This document shows, piece by piece, positions 40,641 through 50,404 of a DNA stretch of 64,000 nucleotides. The first letter of the stretch is position 1; every line of letters begins with the position of its first letter. The notes beneath the pieces are model-generated. The model was not told where the DNA came from, did not search any database, and saw only the letters and a list, made by a program, of their open reading frames with translations. The stretch covers positions 1 through 64,000 of the forward strand of contig RQOL01000824.1 in NCBI GenBank assembly GCA_013076295.1, in the 5' to 3' direction. The translations under genes and the position numbers were made by a program. This stretch comes from Sanderia malayensis. Taxonomy: Eukaryota; Cnidaria; Scyphozoa; Semaeostomeae; Pelagiidae.

Positions 40641-41173
40641 AAAGTGTTTGAGGTAAATTCTTCTACAATTTCTGCTTGAACTTTAATCATATCACTTAAA
40701 AATTTATCCTGATTCCACTCTATTAAATCTCCAGTTAAATAATAATACAGCAACTTCGCCAACCTTCCATTCCATCAGGAAAAGGATGAATCCATAATAA
40801 CAATGCTGTATATTCTATTGGATTATAGTAATGCTGCCTCTTTATTAATTGGTTTAATAAATTTCTATCTGATCAGGTTTACAATATTCTATTATCTCTG
40901 TTTCACTCATGCGTGCACATCTTACACTATTTGCAAATTTACCATGATATTCAGGTAAAATAAATTCATGTGTTCTTTTACCATGTCAGTGTCAATTGTA
41001 AATCGAGTAATGTAATTTCTATCAAGCACAACCTCTCTTATCGTTCTTAGATATACATAAGCATCCTCTAAATTTGTCTTGTTTATACAGTCAACTTCAC
41101 CTTCTGACTTTAAAATAGAATGTAACATCTTTCTTTCTACTTCATCAACATTAATTCTGTATACTCGATTCAT
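40625..41173 (-). CDS. Fic-domain protein (copy B, frameshifted)
   Basis: Same gene as 16574-17125. The first ~70 codons are open from 41173. Single-base losses near 40974 (GTTC for GTTTC), 40860 (TAAATTT for TAAAATTT) and 40770 (CCATTCC for CCATTTCC) break the frame. The Fic motif is encoded across the last of these. Confidence 0.75.
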
Positions 41174-41279
41174 TATGAATTATTCTCGAGCTCCTATCTC
41201 CACGAACTTCTTACTGGAAATGAGCTTTTTGTCTGAGATTTGTTCATCTATTTCTTTCAATTTTGTTCATTTAAAAATG

Positions 41280-41738
41280 TTAGGTTCTTACTCTTGCTAT
41301 TTTTATAGATCTAGTCCCACTTCGTCTACCTTTCATATGCTTCTTCCGCTTCCTTCGCATCCTCTGCTTTCGGCCGCCTTGCATTTTCCTCATAGCTGTG
41401 TCTAAACCATATCCGGCTGCAACGATTGCTCCACCTTTTGCAGCTTTCTTAGCACCTCTCAATGCTATCTTCTTAACAGCTTGTTTACTAACTCGTTTTG
41501 CTATCGCTTTTCCACCCTGTCTTACAGCTTGTTTAATAGCTTGCCTAGCTGCTACCCGTGCTATTGCGGAACCCATGTTTGTTGATTTCCTCTCTCTTCT
41601 CCTTTCACGTTTTCGTATTCTATCCCTTTTATACTTTCCTTCACCCGTCATTAGTTTAGTCGCTTCAACTCCACCATCATCCTTCAACATATCGTCTATC
41701 AGCATTGATGCTACAACACTTGCTGCTATACTAGCCAT
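41280..41738 (-). CDS. Very basic Ala/Gly-rich protein (copy B, intact)
   Basis: 152 residues. The start MASIAASVVASMLIDDMLKD is acidic/helical, then an RIRKRERRRERK block, repeated KQAVRQGGKAIAKRVSKQAV units, the hydrophobic GGAIVAAGYGLDT, and the basic end GGRKQRMRRKRKKHMKGRR. A virion core or membrane-active protein is plausible. It lies next to a second basic gene. Confidence 0.72.
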   Translation of the reverse strand: MASIAASVVASMLIDDMLKDDGGVEATKLMTGEGKYKRDRIRKRERRRERKSTNMGSAIARVAARQAIKQAVRQGGKAIAKRVSKQAVKKIALRGAKKAAKGGAIVAAGYGLDTAMRKMQGGRKQRMRRKRKKHMKGRRSGTRSIKIARVRT

Positions 41739-41786
41739 GATTATATTATAGCTATTAAATTGTAGCGTTCTTCCTTCTTTTATAAT

Positions 41787-42064
41787 CTATTTCTTAAATT
41801 CTTCATCTGCATATGCCCACTTATCGCGTTGTTTTTTCGGTACTCCGGCAGCTCTCCAAAATTCCCTAGGGATGAATTGTAGGGTTTTGGTTTTTTCCAA
41901 CCCTTTTTCCATATTGTTGGTTTCAACTCTCGCTGTAATCCTGGTAGTGGTGTTGCTGCAATAGCTGTTTTCACAACCCAATTTTGTATGTTTTTAAAAA
42001 GACCTTTACCCCTAATTCTCTTAGTGAGCCGTTTCTTTCTACTCTGTCTCTTGCGCTTACCCAT
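41787..42064 (-). CDS. Small basic protein (copy B, frameshifted)
   Basis: Same as 17737-18015. One base missing near 41882 (GGG for GGGG) shifts the last third. The basic N-terminus and amphipathic helix are unchanged. Confidence 0.65.
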
Positions 42065-42222
42065 CTTTATTTATGAGGTAAGTGCATTGTTTTTATAAGA
42101 AATTTAAGACGAAAAAGCTGTTTAATGAATGCGTGCATTGCCCTCCGACATTGTGCCATTTTGATTATTGTAATGATGCAGCTTCCTTATATAGACCCAT
42201 GCATACAAATAAAAACACGCAT

Positions 42223-42753
42223 TTACATGAGGATATCATTTTGTGTAATTTCAACATCTCCCCATTCTCTAAGAACACAATCATATTTAATGTTATAAAG
42301 TAAACAATCCACCCATAAACTACTAATGTTGTATTGTTTCTTTGCGTGATGATAGATAATTTGCTTCTCTATCCAAAGGAGTATCACAGCAAACCTTCCC
42401 AAGTTTCCATTTCCATTAGAAAAACTTTCATTGAATAGTGTTTTCAAGGTATCATTGATCCTGTCTTTCCATTCATCTTCATTCACCGGAGATTCTTCAA
42501 TCAGCAACCCATCTTCAGCATCCTTTGCTTGTGGTAGATTTCCAAGATGAACGCTTATTCGAGCAAATCCCATAAACTTGTGTAAATTCTTGTATACTTT
42601 CCCAAGATATATGCGCCGAACTTGAACCTTTGTATTAATGCCCATTACATCTCTAAAATGTTCCTTCAAATAGACTAAGAGCAAATCTTTTTTTGTTCTT
42701 TGCAGAAATGACCTAAAGTCATTAATTATAATGTGTGCTAATGTTAACAACAT
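42223..42753 (-). CDS. Possible Bcl-2-like protein (copy B)
   Basis: The same 176-residue product as 18173-18703, uninterrupted. BH1-like LFNESF..NGNLGRFAV and terminal REWGDVE are retained. Keeping this frame in both copies, while neighbours break, is mildly supportive of a good read here rather than of selection. Confidence 0.5.
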   Translation of the reverse strand: MLLTLAHIIINDFRSFLQRTKKDLLLVYLKEHFRDVMGINTKVQVRRIYLGKVYKNLHKFMGFARISVHLGNLPQAKDAEDGLLIEESPVNEDEWKDRINDTLKTLFNESFSNGNGNLGRFAVILLWIEKQIIYHHAKKQYNISSLWVDCLLYNIKYDCVLREWGDVEITQNDILM

Positions 42754-42975
42754 CTTTGCTACTGAGATAACAAGTGGAATCCATCGTTTTTATAGATTAC
42801 TCGAAATCCCTTCGAACGTCGATGAAGACGCGATTGATTGGTTAATAATTACATCATCATTTAAATGTTCTCGAATGTTCTTTCGAAATTTCCAGTCATT
42901 ATTGAAAGGTGGTGTTACCATTCGAAATTCGAATGGTAATGAGATATGTTAATAAATACTGTAGTGCTCTATTCA

Positions 42976-43130
42976 ACCAATGAGATGAGTTGGCGGAGTT
43001 AGTAAAAATTTGGTTGACGTGATTTGGTTAAAATTAAGAGTCGAAAAATTGTTTGTTACGCCCTGTTCAGGTAAACCAGCCAATGAGATGAATTGCGGGA
43101 GCTATTAAAAATTGGTTGACGTGATTGATT
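42976..43130 (+). promoter_or_regulatory. Duplicated CCAAT / E2F-like / CRE-like module, copy B
   Basis: As 18928-19077, but the E2F-like boxes read TTGGCGGAG and TTGCGGGAG, each one G short of copy A. Confidence 0.5.
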
Positions 43131-43571
43131 AATATCAAGAGTTGAACATCTTTTTTTTTGCCACTCTACAGCAGAGATTCTCGAAGTAAGTTGTGTTCAT
43201 ATTCTACTGAACATTTCAAGATTTCTACTAATGTTTGTAAGGTTTATCGACCTAAGCATAAACAATTGATGGACTCTTTGCTTTCATTTCAGTTGAATCA
43301 CTTTATGGATTATAAATTGTTTTATTTAACAAGTGAGTTTTCCTTCTACTTTGTAACCCCGCCATTTTACAATTTCTCAGTAAGTTGCTTTTATCTACAA
43401 TAAATTTTATTTAATTAATAAATTTTGTTGCTTCATTCTAGAAATATCAAGAAATCGCAAACCAAATACCGAGTGAGTACCCTTCGTTTTAAAGGATGTC
43501 TTCGTTTCCTAAAACTCATTTGCTCTGAATTCCTCCTCGGCATTACTCAAACTAAATTTATTCTCTTAGAT

Positions 43572-45010
43572 ATGTCATTATCACCATCTTCAGGGGAAGA
43601 TAACGTCTTCGATTTTATTCAAAGGCGTCGAAGAAGTAAGTTAAGCGATAATTTTAATATCAAGATATGAACTGACCTTTATAGTTTCTAATTAAATTGC
43701 CTTCTTTCCTACAGTAAGACCTACTACACCACCTAGGGGTGGTGCGATTTTTGGCGTTGGGATGAGGAGGGGGAGGATGCTGTGGCACTCCACGCACCTA
43801 GTGAGTAATTCATAATTTTTAATAAATACACACGTTTAGTAGCTTGATAATAAATTTCATTGTACTCTAATCACATGAAATTAATTTTAAAACCTTTCCT
43901 CATAGTCCAAAGAAGAATTGTATACAGGAGGCGGCGTAGGATGCTGCTCAGCCCCACCTTCTCCCCGCCTCGTAAGTTCATCTTTATTATTGATATAAAT
44001 TGATTGGAATTTTCCCATATCTCGTTTTTAATAAAATTACCTTCTTTCATAGACCCTAGAACACCATCACCCCCGCTGATTTCGTCATCCAACCCAATTA
44101 TGACGGTCAGATGTAAGTGTTTTGATATTTTATCATAATTCATAGTACTTACTCCTATTGGAATTCTTTTCTAGTTCTCATTTTTTAATAAAATTACTTT
44201 TCCTTCATAGATCCTAGAACACCATCAACCTCCCCACCTCGTAAGTTCATTTTTATTATTGATATAAATTGATTGGAATTTTTCCCAGATCTCGTTTTTT
44301 AATAAAATTACCTTCTTTCATAGATCCTAGAACACCACCATCATCCGCGCTGATTTCGGCACCGAGCACAATCATGACGATCAGATGTAAGTGTTTTTGA
44401 TATTTATCATAATTCATAGTACTTACTCCTAAGTTGAGTGTTTCTAAATCAACTAAAATTTATTTTTAGCATCCCAAAGTCAGGGACCCAGACAGAGTGT
44501 AAGTGACTTTACTCTATCTTTGGCATTCATCACTTTCATAAATAGTTATATGAATTAATGAACACTCTCCTTTCTTTTTAGCAATGGAGCAGACACAGCG
44601 TTTATTTCCGGGGGAGCTGACCCCATGCACTGTGGGCATGGGGAGACTCCCGATCCCGAAATGAGAAGATGCCCCTCTTGTGGGGTATCTTCCATACACC
44701 ATGTATTTTTCGCTGGTTAGAGACAGTAATGAGGCCAACTTGTCCCAACTGTAGGGCGGAGTTGGATTTGGATGACTTTGGGTCGTTCAGGTGGTGACTC
44801 CAATTACCACAGAGGGGGTCTTGGGAGGGAAGTTATCTTCTCCCCTGAGATATTCATTGCCAACGCTCCTTCCGGGGATGAGTTGGAGGGCCTCTCACCA
44901 GAGCGCCGTTGGCCCTTTGGCGGGAGGTCATTCGACTCGCCCATGTTGAGATTATTGATCCTTAGGGGTGTATAATCTCAACATAGAGGGAGTGTGGGCG
45001 ATGAATCACC
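43572..45010 (+). CDS. Spliced micro-exon gene ending in a RING-type exon (copy B)
   Basis: Same exon series as 19529-20970 with the same GT..AG boundaries: first coding ATG at 43572, last exon from about 44583. Small exons gain single bases relative to copy A (for example CAGCCCC near 43950 and GGCACCGAGC near 44358), changing the phase sums. The RING half-motifs are again split between frames (RCPSCG and CPNCRAEL). Taken together, the copies imply a spliced product with a C-terminal RING, but neither copy alone gives one clean frame. Confidence 0.6.
44938..45000 (+). other. Conserved hairpin after the RING exon, copy B
   Basis: Same 13 bp perfect stem and outer CGCCC/GGGCG pairing as 20896-20956. 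The bulge side has two more bases (AGTGTGGGCG). Downstream sequence differs from copy A: ~60 bp including ATTTTTATTGAATG replace the A-run. Confidence 0.65.
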
Positions 45011-45289
45011 CCGTCATAAAAACATTTTTATTGAATGTGATAATTTGAAAAGAATTTACTGAAGTGGTAATTGAAGCCTCCCATCTCAATGTCTCTAAAG
45101 TCTTCTATCTTCAACTCCATTCTATAGTTAGTATAATTACTTTTTAAAATCTTTCTGGTCTTTCTCCCTATCTCAATTATCTTATTATCTTGCATTTGAA
45201 TTGATTACTTTTTAAAACAAAAAAAAAAAAAAATCTTTCTGGCCTCATTGTTGGCTCTAGCCTAAATGTTTAAATATTACTTTAATTAT

Positions 45290-45510
45290 TGTTGTATATA
45301 TTATTTAATTGAATGATAAATGTTGTATATATTTATTTAATTGAATGATAAATGTTGTATATATTTTAATTGTTGAAAATTGAATGATAAATGTTGTCTA
45401 TATTTTAATTGTTTAAAATTGAATGATAAATGTTGTCTATATTATTTAATTGAACGATAAATGTTGCCTATATTTTAATTGTTGAAAGTTGGCTATATTT
45501 TAATTGCATC
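45290..45510. repeat. AT-rich tandem repeat near the right end, element B
   Basis: Counterpart of 21180-21420 with small length differences between units. Confidence 0.8.
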
Positions 45511-45657
45511 TATTTCAAAATTTGTTAAATAAAACAATTTATAATCCATAAAGTGATTCAACCGAAAAATAGTCTATCAATCTATAACGACGTCACCTGA
45601 TGCTGGAGTAGTTAATTATTTTACTGATCATGCTCTTTTCAATTCTCGAAGACTCTC

Positions 45658-45740
45658 GCGCATGCGTGATCTTAACACTAAAATAAAATAAAAATTCTAC
45701 TGCGCATGCGTGCGCTCGGACACGCACTTCATCTCCTACT
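45658..45740. repeat. Right terminal inverted repeat, element B
   Basis: Matches 21563-21646 apart from a small change in the ACACTAAAATAAAATA stretch. Ends ..CATCTCCTACT at 45740. Confidence 0.92.
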
Positions 45741-45746
45741 GCCGCT
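45741..45746. repeat. Target-site duplication, right (GCCGCT)
   Basis: Matches 28413-28418. Confidence 0.92.
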
Positions 45747-46028
45747 GTTGCAGCTCTCCTTGATGGTCAGGGTCTCGTCCCGTTAGTACAGCCAGCACCT
45801 CAAGTCTCCCAGACGACAGCCTGACGCAATAAGGACAAGGCTGGAGCTAAAAAAGTTTGCAAAGTCTACAGTTGCAGTGTTTGCCATGCTCCAGCCTCCC
45901 AAGCAGACCATGGCCACTATTATGGCCAATGGTACTGTCCACTGCGTCCGGGAGCACCAACTAAAGAACAATGGCTTCGTCAAGCCACTCTTCAGCGGAA
46001 AGAAAAAAAGAGACGAAAACAATTGTAA
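45741..46028 (+). pseudogene. DDE-transposase-like gene, C-terminal part after the insertion
   Basis: The reading frame of the interrupted gene resumes after the target-site duplication and runs to TAA at 46026-46028, with one internal TGA near 45823. Its last ~60 residues have a Cys/His cluster (YSCSVCHAP..HGHYYGQWYCP) and a Lys/Arg end. A C-terminal CxxC..H..YCP knuckle of this kind ends many members of this uncharacterised family (from memory). It confirms that the flanks at 28418 and 45741 were one exon. Confidence 0.65.
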
Positions 46029-46050
46029 ATATTTTATATTATTATTTTTA

Positions 46051-46178
46051 AGCATAGTTTTCTGTAGTTGGTTTTGGTTTCTTCGGGTTATACTTTTAAC
46101 CAGTATAGGGTAATTTAGTGTTTCTTAGTATAGCATAGTTTTCTCTAGTTCGGTTCGTTCGGGTTCTGCTTTTAACCT
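46051..46178. repeat. Short direct repeat
   Basis: AGCATAGTTTTCT..GTAGTT..TTCGGGTT..CTTTTAACC occurs at 46051-46101 and again, diverged, at 46132-46178. Confidence 0.6.
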
Positions 46179-46275
46179 TTTAGTTAAGTTTCGTCAGGTA
46201 ATGCAGTGGCACGATACTGTACTGTATTCTTCAATTTTATGTCTCGTGAAGTGAAGACCATGTTATTGCCTTCAG

Positions 46276-46337
46276 ATTATTTGATTTTATTGGATTTAGA
46301 ATTTTGTCTAAATCCAATAATCTGAAAATCAAATAAT
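46276..46337. repeat. Imperfect inverted repeat
   Basis: ATTATTTGATTTT + ATTGGATTTAGA (46276-46300) pairs with TCTAAATCCAAT + AAAATCAAATAAT further right. A 6-base bulge sits on one side and the loop is short. Possible MITE or recombination relic. Confidence 0.55.
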
Positions 46338-46740
46338 CTCAATAAGAATATTGCCTAATAATATATCCCTAATAATATTTGTATTTCGTATCAATTAACA
46401 TATTCGTATTTTAATAGTATGAATTAAGATATTGTTATTTTGAACAGTATCATTTAAAATATTGGTATTTTAAGCAGTATCAATCAAAATATGGTATTTT
46501 AACAGTATGAATCAAGATATGTTACTTTGAACAGTATCATTTAAAATATTGGTATTTAAACAGTATCAATTAACATATTGGTATCTTAACAGTATGAATT
46601 AAGATATGTTATTTTGAACAGTATCATTTAAAATATTGGTATTTTAGCAGTATGAATTAAAATATTGTTATCTTTAACAGTATCATTTAAAATATTGGTA
46701 TTTTAAACAGTATCAATTAAAATATTGGTATTTAAACACT
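46338..46740. repeat. AT-rich minisatellite (~35 bp unit)
   Basis: About a dozen degenerate units alternating AACAGTATCATTTAAAATAT, TGGTATTTTAA and AACAGTATGAATTAAGATAT. Adjacent units come in two subtypes, giving a ~70 bp super-unit in places. Confidence 0.85.
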
Positions 46741-47230
46741 GCTATAATTTTTATGTTATTATGCTGGCAGGATATTGCCAGCATTTGATTTTGTCTCATC
46801 CCCACTTTATATGCAAACTTATCGGTTAAAAGTGTTGGACTAAACAATGAATTGCCATATCTAATTGCTTTACTTAGCTCTTCTATAAAATTCCCTATCT
46901 TCCATATCAATCGTCCGTTCTCTGCTTCTGATTCTTCTAATGACAATAGTCTTGTTTCTTACCGACTATCATAGCCGACAATGTTTGATCTAATGCTCTC
47001 CGTTCATCCCGCAGTTCATACATCATTTTCCAATCACATTGAACCGACTTCTCTTTCTTTCTTTCTCTATGTCTTCAACTTTCATCGATATACTACTCAT
47101 CTGTTCCAATAGCTCATTCAACATCTCATTATCTTCTTTAGCAGGTTCTTTCAACTCTTCTACTTCTTTTATGTTCTCGTACACTCTGTTAGCGGCCTGA
47201 TTTTTCCAGTGACCGGAGAGCTAGGTTGTT
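46713..47230 (-). pseudogene. TRAF-like fragment: coiled coil plus MATH domain start
   Basis: Reading leftward: AANRVYENIKEVEELKEP.. (coiled coil, 47200-47041), then WKMMYELRDERRALDQ after a frame break, then LSAMIVGKKQDYCH. The 46713-46946 frame has NGRLIWKIGNFIEE..SPTLLTDKFAYKVG, the first strands of a TRAF-type MATH domain. Two frame breaks and the abrupt end in AT-rich repeat suggest a fragment or a gene with sequencing errors. TRAF proteins couple receptors to immune and death signalling. It is a host-type gene, not part of the elements. Confidence 0.6.
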
Positions 47231-48499
47231 CAACATCTGGCTGCCATACCAAATTTCTATTTGTCGATTAAGATTTCTTATTTGTCGTTGCACGTTAAAC
47301 CTAATAAGTCTGGACATTCAACTTCACGACGGTATTCTAGCTTCTCAATTTGCTCTTCTACACTTCGCAATTTATCTGTTTCATAACCTTTGATGGATTT
47401 TATTTTTGCCATCTCACACTCCTTACGCCATTTAACTTTGCTAACTGCACATCTATATCTCGTATTTTCTTTCGTTCGATATCTGACTCCCTCATTCTTT
47501 CTCGTTCTTTCATCTCTTTTTATCACTCTCTTTTATTTAACACTTCAAATTTTTTGTGCTAGACATTTTTTTACCAAGATGTCTTCCGTTTTAAAACATG
47601 ACTTTGTTATGTGTTGCAATGCAGCAAAATTATGCCAGCTGAAAACAAATACCCATGTAAACAAAAATATCACTAACCATTTGGTTATTATCAAACTTCC
47701 TATACTTGAATTCATTATTCAATTTCCCATTGATATTTCATTGGTAACGAAGGACATGAAGGACACACTGTTTCATTTAACATATCAATTTCTTATCAAT
47801 CTCCAATGCATGTTATGTCATCAAACAGATAACACTCGATCAATGTCACAGAAATTTATTTCTTCCCATTTTAACCATACAACATCTATCATCATATTAC
47901 ATTCCATCGCTCTCTTCTTTCCAATATCGCACATTCATGTCACCCACAATCTCCTAAAACACAATAACTATAGGCTCCAAACGCAAACGTGAAGAATAAA
48001 GTCATCAATGTTATTATGAACAATACACCATAACAATATTTTGTTTCATCCATCAAGTTTTCTACACAACAATCATATTTGTTCCATTCATGATTTCTCA
48101 CATTTTAATTTTATTTTAACTCGCTTCTGCTTCCATCATCCAAAACACTTCATTTATTTAATTTTACTCAAATTTTCTTTACATCAATTTTCTCTTACAC
48201 TATCCAAAATCCTTACACATTTAACCCCCACCAATCCCTCCTCTCAAAACCATTCATTATTTTTTCCTTCACATCAATTTTCTCTTACACTATCCATAAT
48301 CCTTAAACATTTAATTCCAATCCGTATCCATAAACATTAACCTGTGAATCCTTAAACATTAACCTTGAATCCTTAAACATTAAAAAAAACGGCTGCTCGT
48401 TAGCATATATATACTACTGTTGATGTGAATGAAATATTCTATTCTATTCTGGTAAGTCTTATTTATGCCGGTATGTAATCTTGCCTGTCTGCGATTTTC
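47231..48499. other. Pyrimidine-rich spacer without clear genes
   Basis: The rightward open stretch at 47390-47992 is His/Ile/Phe-rich low-complexity sequence with no recognisable domain. 48160-48340 repeats TTTTCTCTTACACTATCCA.. about 90 bp apart. I would not call a gene here. Confidence 0.5.
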
Positions 48500-48587
48500 A
48501 ATCCACCTTTTCTAAAAAAATTTCTTGTTTGCGCACTTTGGAAATGGCGCGTTCTGATTGGCTGGACGAAACCTAGGACAACTTTTC
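48500..48587. repeat. ISL2EU left terminal inverted repeat
   Basis: Matches the reverse complement of 53100-53190 with some indels in the centre. Shared: TCCACCTTTTCTAAAAAAA, TGGCGCGTTCTGATTGGCTG and CGAAACCTAGGACAACTTTTC. Confidence 0.88.
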
Positions 48588-48639
48588 ACAACCAACAGCA
48601 TTCTCTAAGAGAAATCAGTCCCCAAACATTGAATAAGCA

Positions 48640-49746
48640 TGAACGGAAATGGTGAAATATTGCCAGTACGGAACTTGCATGAGTGATTCAAGAAAAAACC
48701 AAATGCACCTAAGATGACTAACCGATACGGAGAAAAGGTCAATTCGTGCATTTCCTGGGAAAGTAAGGAAACGGGAACAAGCAAGAAGATGATCCCATGC
48801 CTGCAGAAGGCCTAAGTCACAACTTTCATTCGAAAAACTGACACATCAACATTACATTGTTCACTTCATTCGTCGGAGAAATGGGCCCACAGATGAATTT
48901 CCAGATCCTGTGCCAGCAACTATTCTCAAGACAGCGAGGAAAGCTTGAGAAATCATTTGAGCGCTACACAAAAAAAAATGTGAAACGTTTCAAGACAAAG
49001 GCCAAGTCGAAGCAGGCAATGTCTCAATAATGGATGTTGATGAGAACGTAGCCTAATAGATAAATCAGAGGAAACCTCCATTGGAAGATAGACCAGAAAA
49101 ATGAATGTGAAATTCGTCCTCTCAGAACACTGATTTTATTGAAGATGTCAATGTGAAGAAGATGTTTCGCAATCATTTATCAGCATTAAACTTGATGACC
49201 CTATGCATTACAGTGTTGAAGAAACAAAAAGGATAAATATCATGAAGAAAGTGACATTGCGATGACCATGGACATGGATATCCGAAAGAAAGAGATGCTG
49301 CAGTTGAAGCTCTCATTGCCATTGGGAAGATAGACCAGAAAATGAATGTGAAATTTGTCCTTCTCAGAACACTGATTTTATTGAAGATGTCAATGAGAAG
49401 AAGATGTTTCGCAATCATTTTATCAGCATTATACTTGTGACCCTATGCATTACACAGGAATCAAGTCAAACGATTTGCTGAGGTATACTTTCTCTTTGGT
49501 TGAAAGGAAGGCAAGTAGAATGAATATTTGGCGTGGACAGATGTGAGAAGCAAAAGACACAAGATAAAAGTGCTCTCATGCTGGGAGGAATTTTGCTGAC
49601 CTTGTACGAAACAGAAGGGGACTGATATCAAGATGATAGCAGCATTATTTGGTATTGCCCCATCTAATGCCATAATATATATATAACATGAATATCTTTT
49701 GTCAAAAAGCTGAAATTCTTGAGAAGATTTTCCTCAAAAGAAACAA
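48640..49746 (+). pseudogene. Degraded THAP-domain part of the ISL2EU transposase
   Basis: Three-frame fragments: near 48655 VKYCQYGTCMSDSRKN, near 48855-48920 HYIVHF then NGPTDEFPDPVPA. These recall the C2CH THAP zinc finger at the N-terminus of this transposase type. Several stops and frame breaks occur. A ~136 bp stretch is duplicated within it (49078-49212 and 49319-49455). Confidence 0.55.
49078..49455. repeat. Internal tandem duplication within the transposase gene
   Basis: The stretch running GGAAGATAGACCAGAAAA..CACTGATTTTATTGAAGATG..CCCTATGCATTACA occurs at 49078-49212 and 49319-49455, ~241 bp apart, with a few differences. Confidence 0.8.
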
Positions 49747-50322
49747 ATGAGAAAAATTTGCCAAAGTCTCTCAGAAAAAAGAATGGTGATCCAAGGATTT
49801 AGTTGCAGGTGTAAATCCATTATAGATGCTGTGGAGTTTAGGTCAGAATCTCCGAGTGCCCCTGCAGCACAGAAACAGCTCTACAGCCCATACCGCAACA
49901 CTAACACGTACAAATTGCTCATAGGCTGTGCCCCTAATGGCTATATAAATTATACTTCAAAATTGTGGTCTGGAAATACTACAGATAAAGAACTTGTTGA
50001 AAAGTCAGGTTTTCTTGACTGCTTGAAGCCTGGTGACAGTGTTATGGCAGACAAAGGTTTTTGCATTCAAGACCTATTAGCTATAAAGCAATGCTATTTA
50101 GTCTGCCCACCAAAATTAAAAAACAAAACTTTGAAACCTAGAGGATCAACCAAAGCACGGAAAGTTTCACATGTAAGAATTCACATAGAAAGAGCCATCA
50201 GACGATTAAAAACTTTTCATATTCTTAGTGGAGTACAAAGAATGACACAGAAAAGTTATGCAGATGATGTGATCAATGTTTGTGTTTCAATTGCAAACCT
50301 TGGAAACACTTTAGTTAAATAA
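49747..50322 (+). CDS. DDE_Tnp_4-type transposase, catalytic part
   Basis: A 191-codon open stretch containing the three catalytic acids: Asp in KSIIDAVEF, Asp in VMADKGF and Glu in RIHIERAIRRLK. Between them, YSPYRNTNTYKLLIGCAPNG and LWSGNTTDKELVEKSGFLD are characteristic of the DDE_Tnp_4 family used by ISL2EU and Harbinger-like elements. The apparent start is arbitrary because the upstream part is frame-broken. The catalytic region looks intact, so the enzyme was active until recently or the breaks upstream are sequence errors. It cuts at the inverted repeats listed here. Confidence 0.85.
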   Translation: MRKICQSLSEKRMVIQGFSCRCKSIIDAVEFRSESPSAPAAQKQLYSPYRNTNTYKLLIGCAPNGYINYTSKLWSGNTTDKELVEKSGFLDCLKPGDSVMADKGFCIQDLLAIKQCYLVCPPKLKNKTLKPRGSTKARKVSHVRIHIERAIRRLKTFHILSGVQRMTQKSYADDVINVCVSIANLGNTLVK

Positions 50323-50404
50323 AATATTATTTTGTTAGATAATTATCTTAAGTCTTGAGAAATATTCAGTCAATTGTGTTGACTTTTCATGGCTATTTGA
50401 TAAT

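Larger units (their letters stand above)
25624..45740. repeat. Large duplicated block, copy B (~20.1 kb)
   Basis: Second copy of 496-21646, in the same orientation. The left boundary falls at the same GGCTCTGGGCCC string; sequence upstream of it (25200-25620) is unrelated to 1-495. On the right, similarity to copy A stops at the end of the element's inverted repeat, after which copy B continues into the other half of the interrupted gene. Confidence 0.95.
28419..45740. mobile_element. Endogenous adintovirus (Polinton/Maverick class), element B
   Basis: A 17.32 kb element with the same gene order as element A, bounded by inverted repeats and a perfect 6 bp target-site duplication. It is shorter mainly because 1073 bp are missing at ~36817, in the penton region. 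Integrase, ATPase, capsid, protease, penton-like 2 and both pVI/core-like candidates are uninterrupted here. PolB's N-terminal third, Fic and one small basic gene carry frame breaks that element A lacks. Confidence 0.95.

Noticed and set aside
47390..47992. A 200-codon rightward ORF
   Set aside because: His/Phe/Ile low complexity in pyrimidine-rich DNA, no domain, and it lies antisense to the TRAF-like region's upstream DNA.
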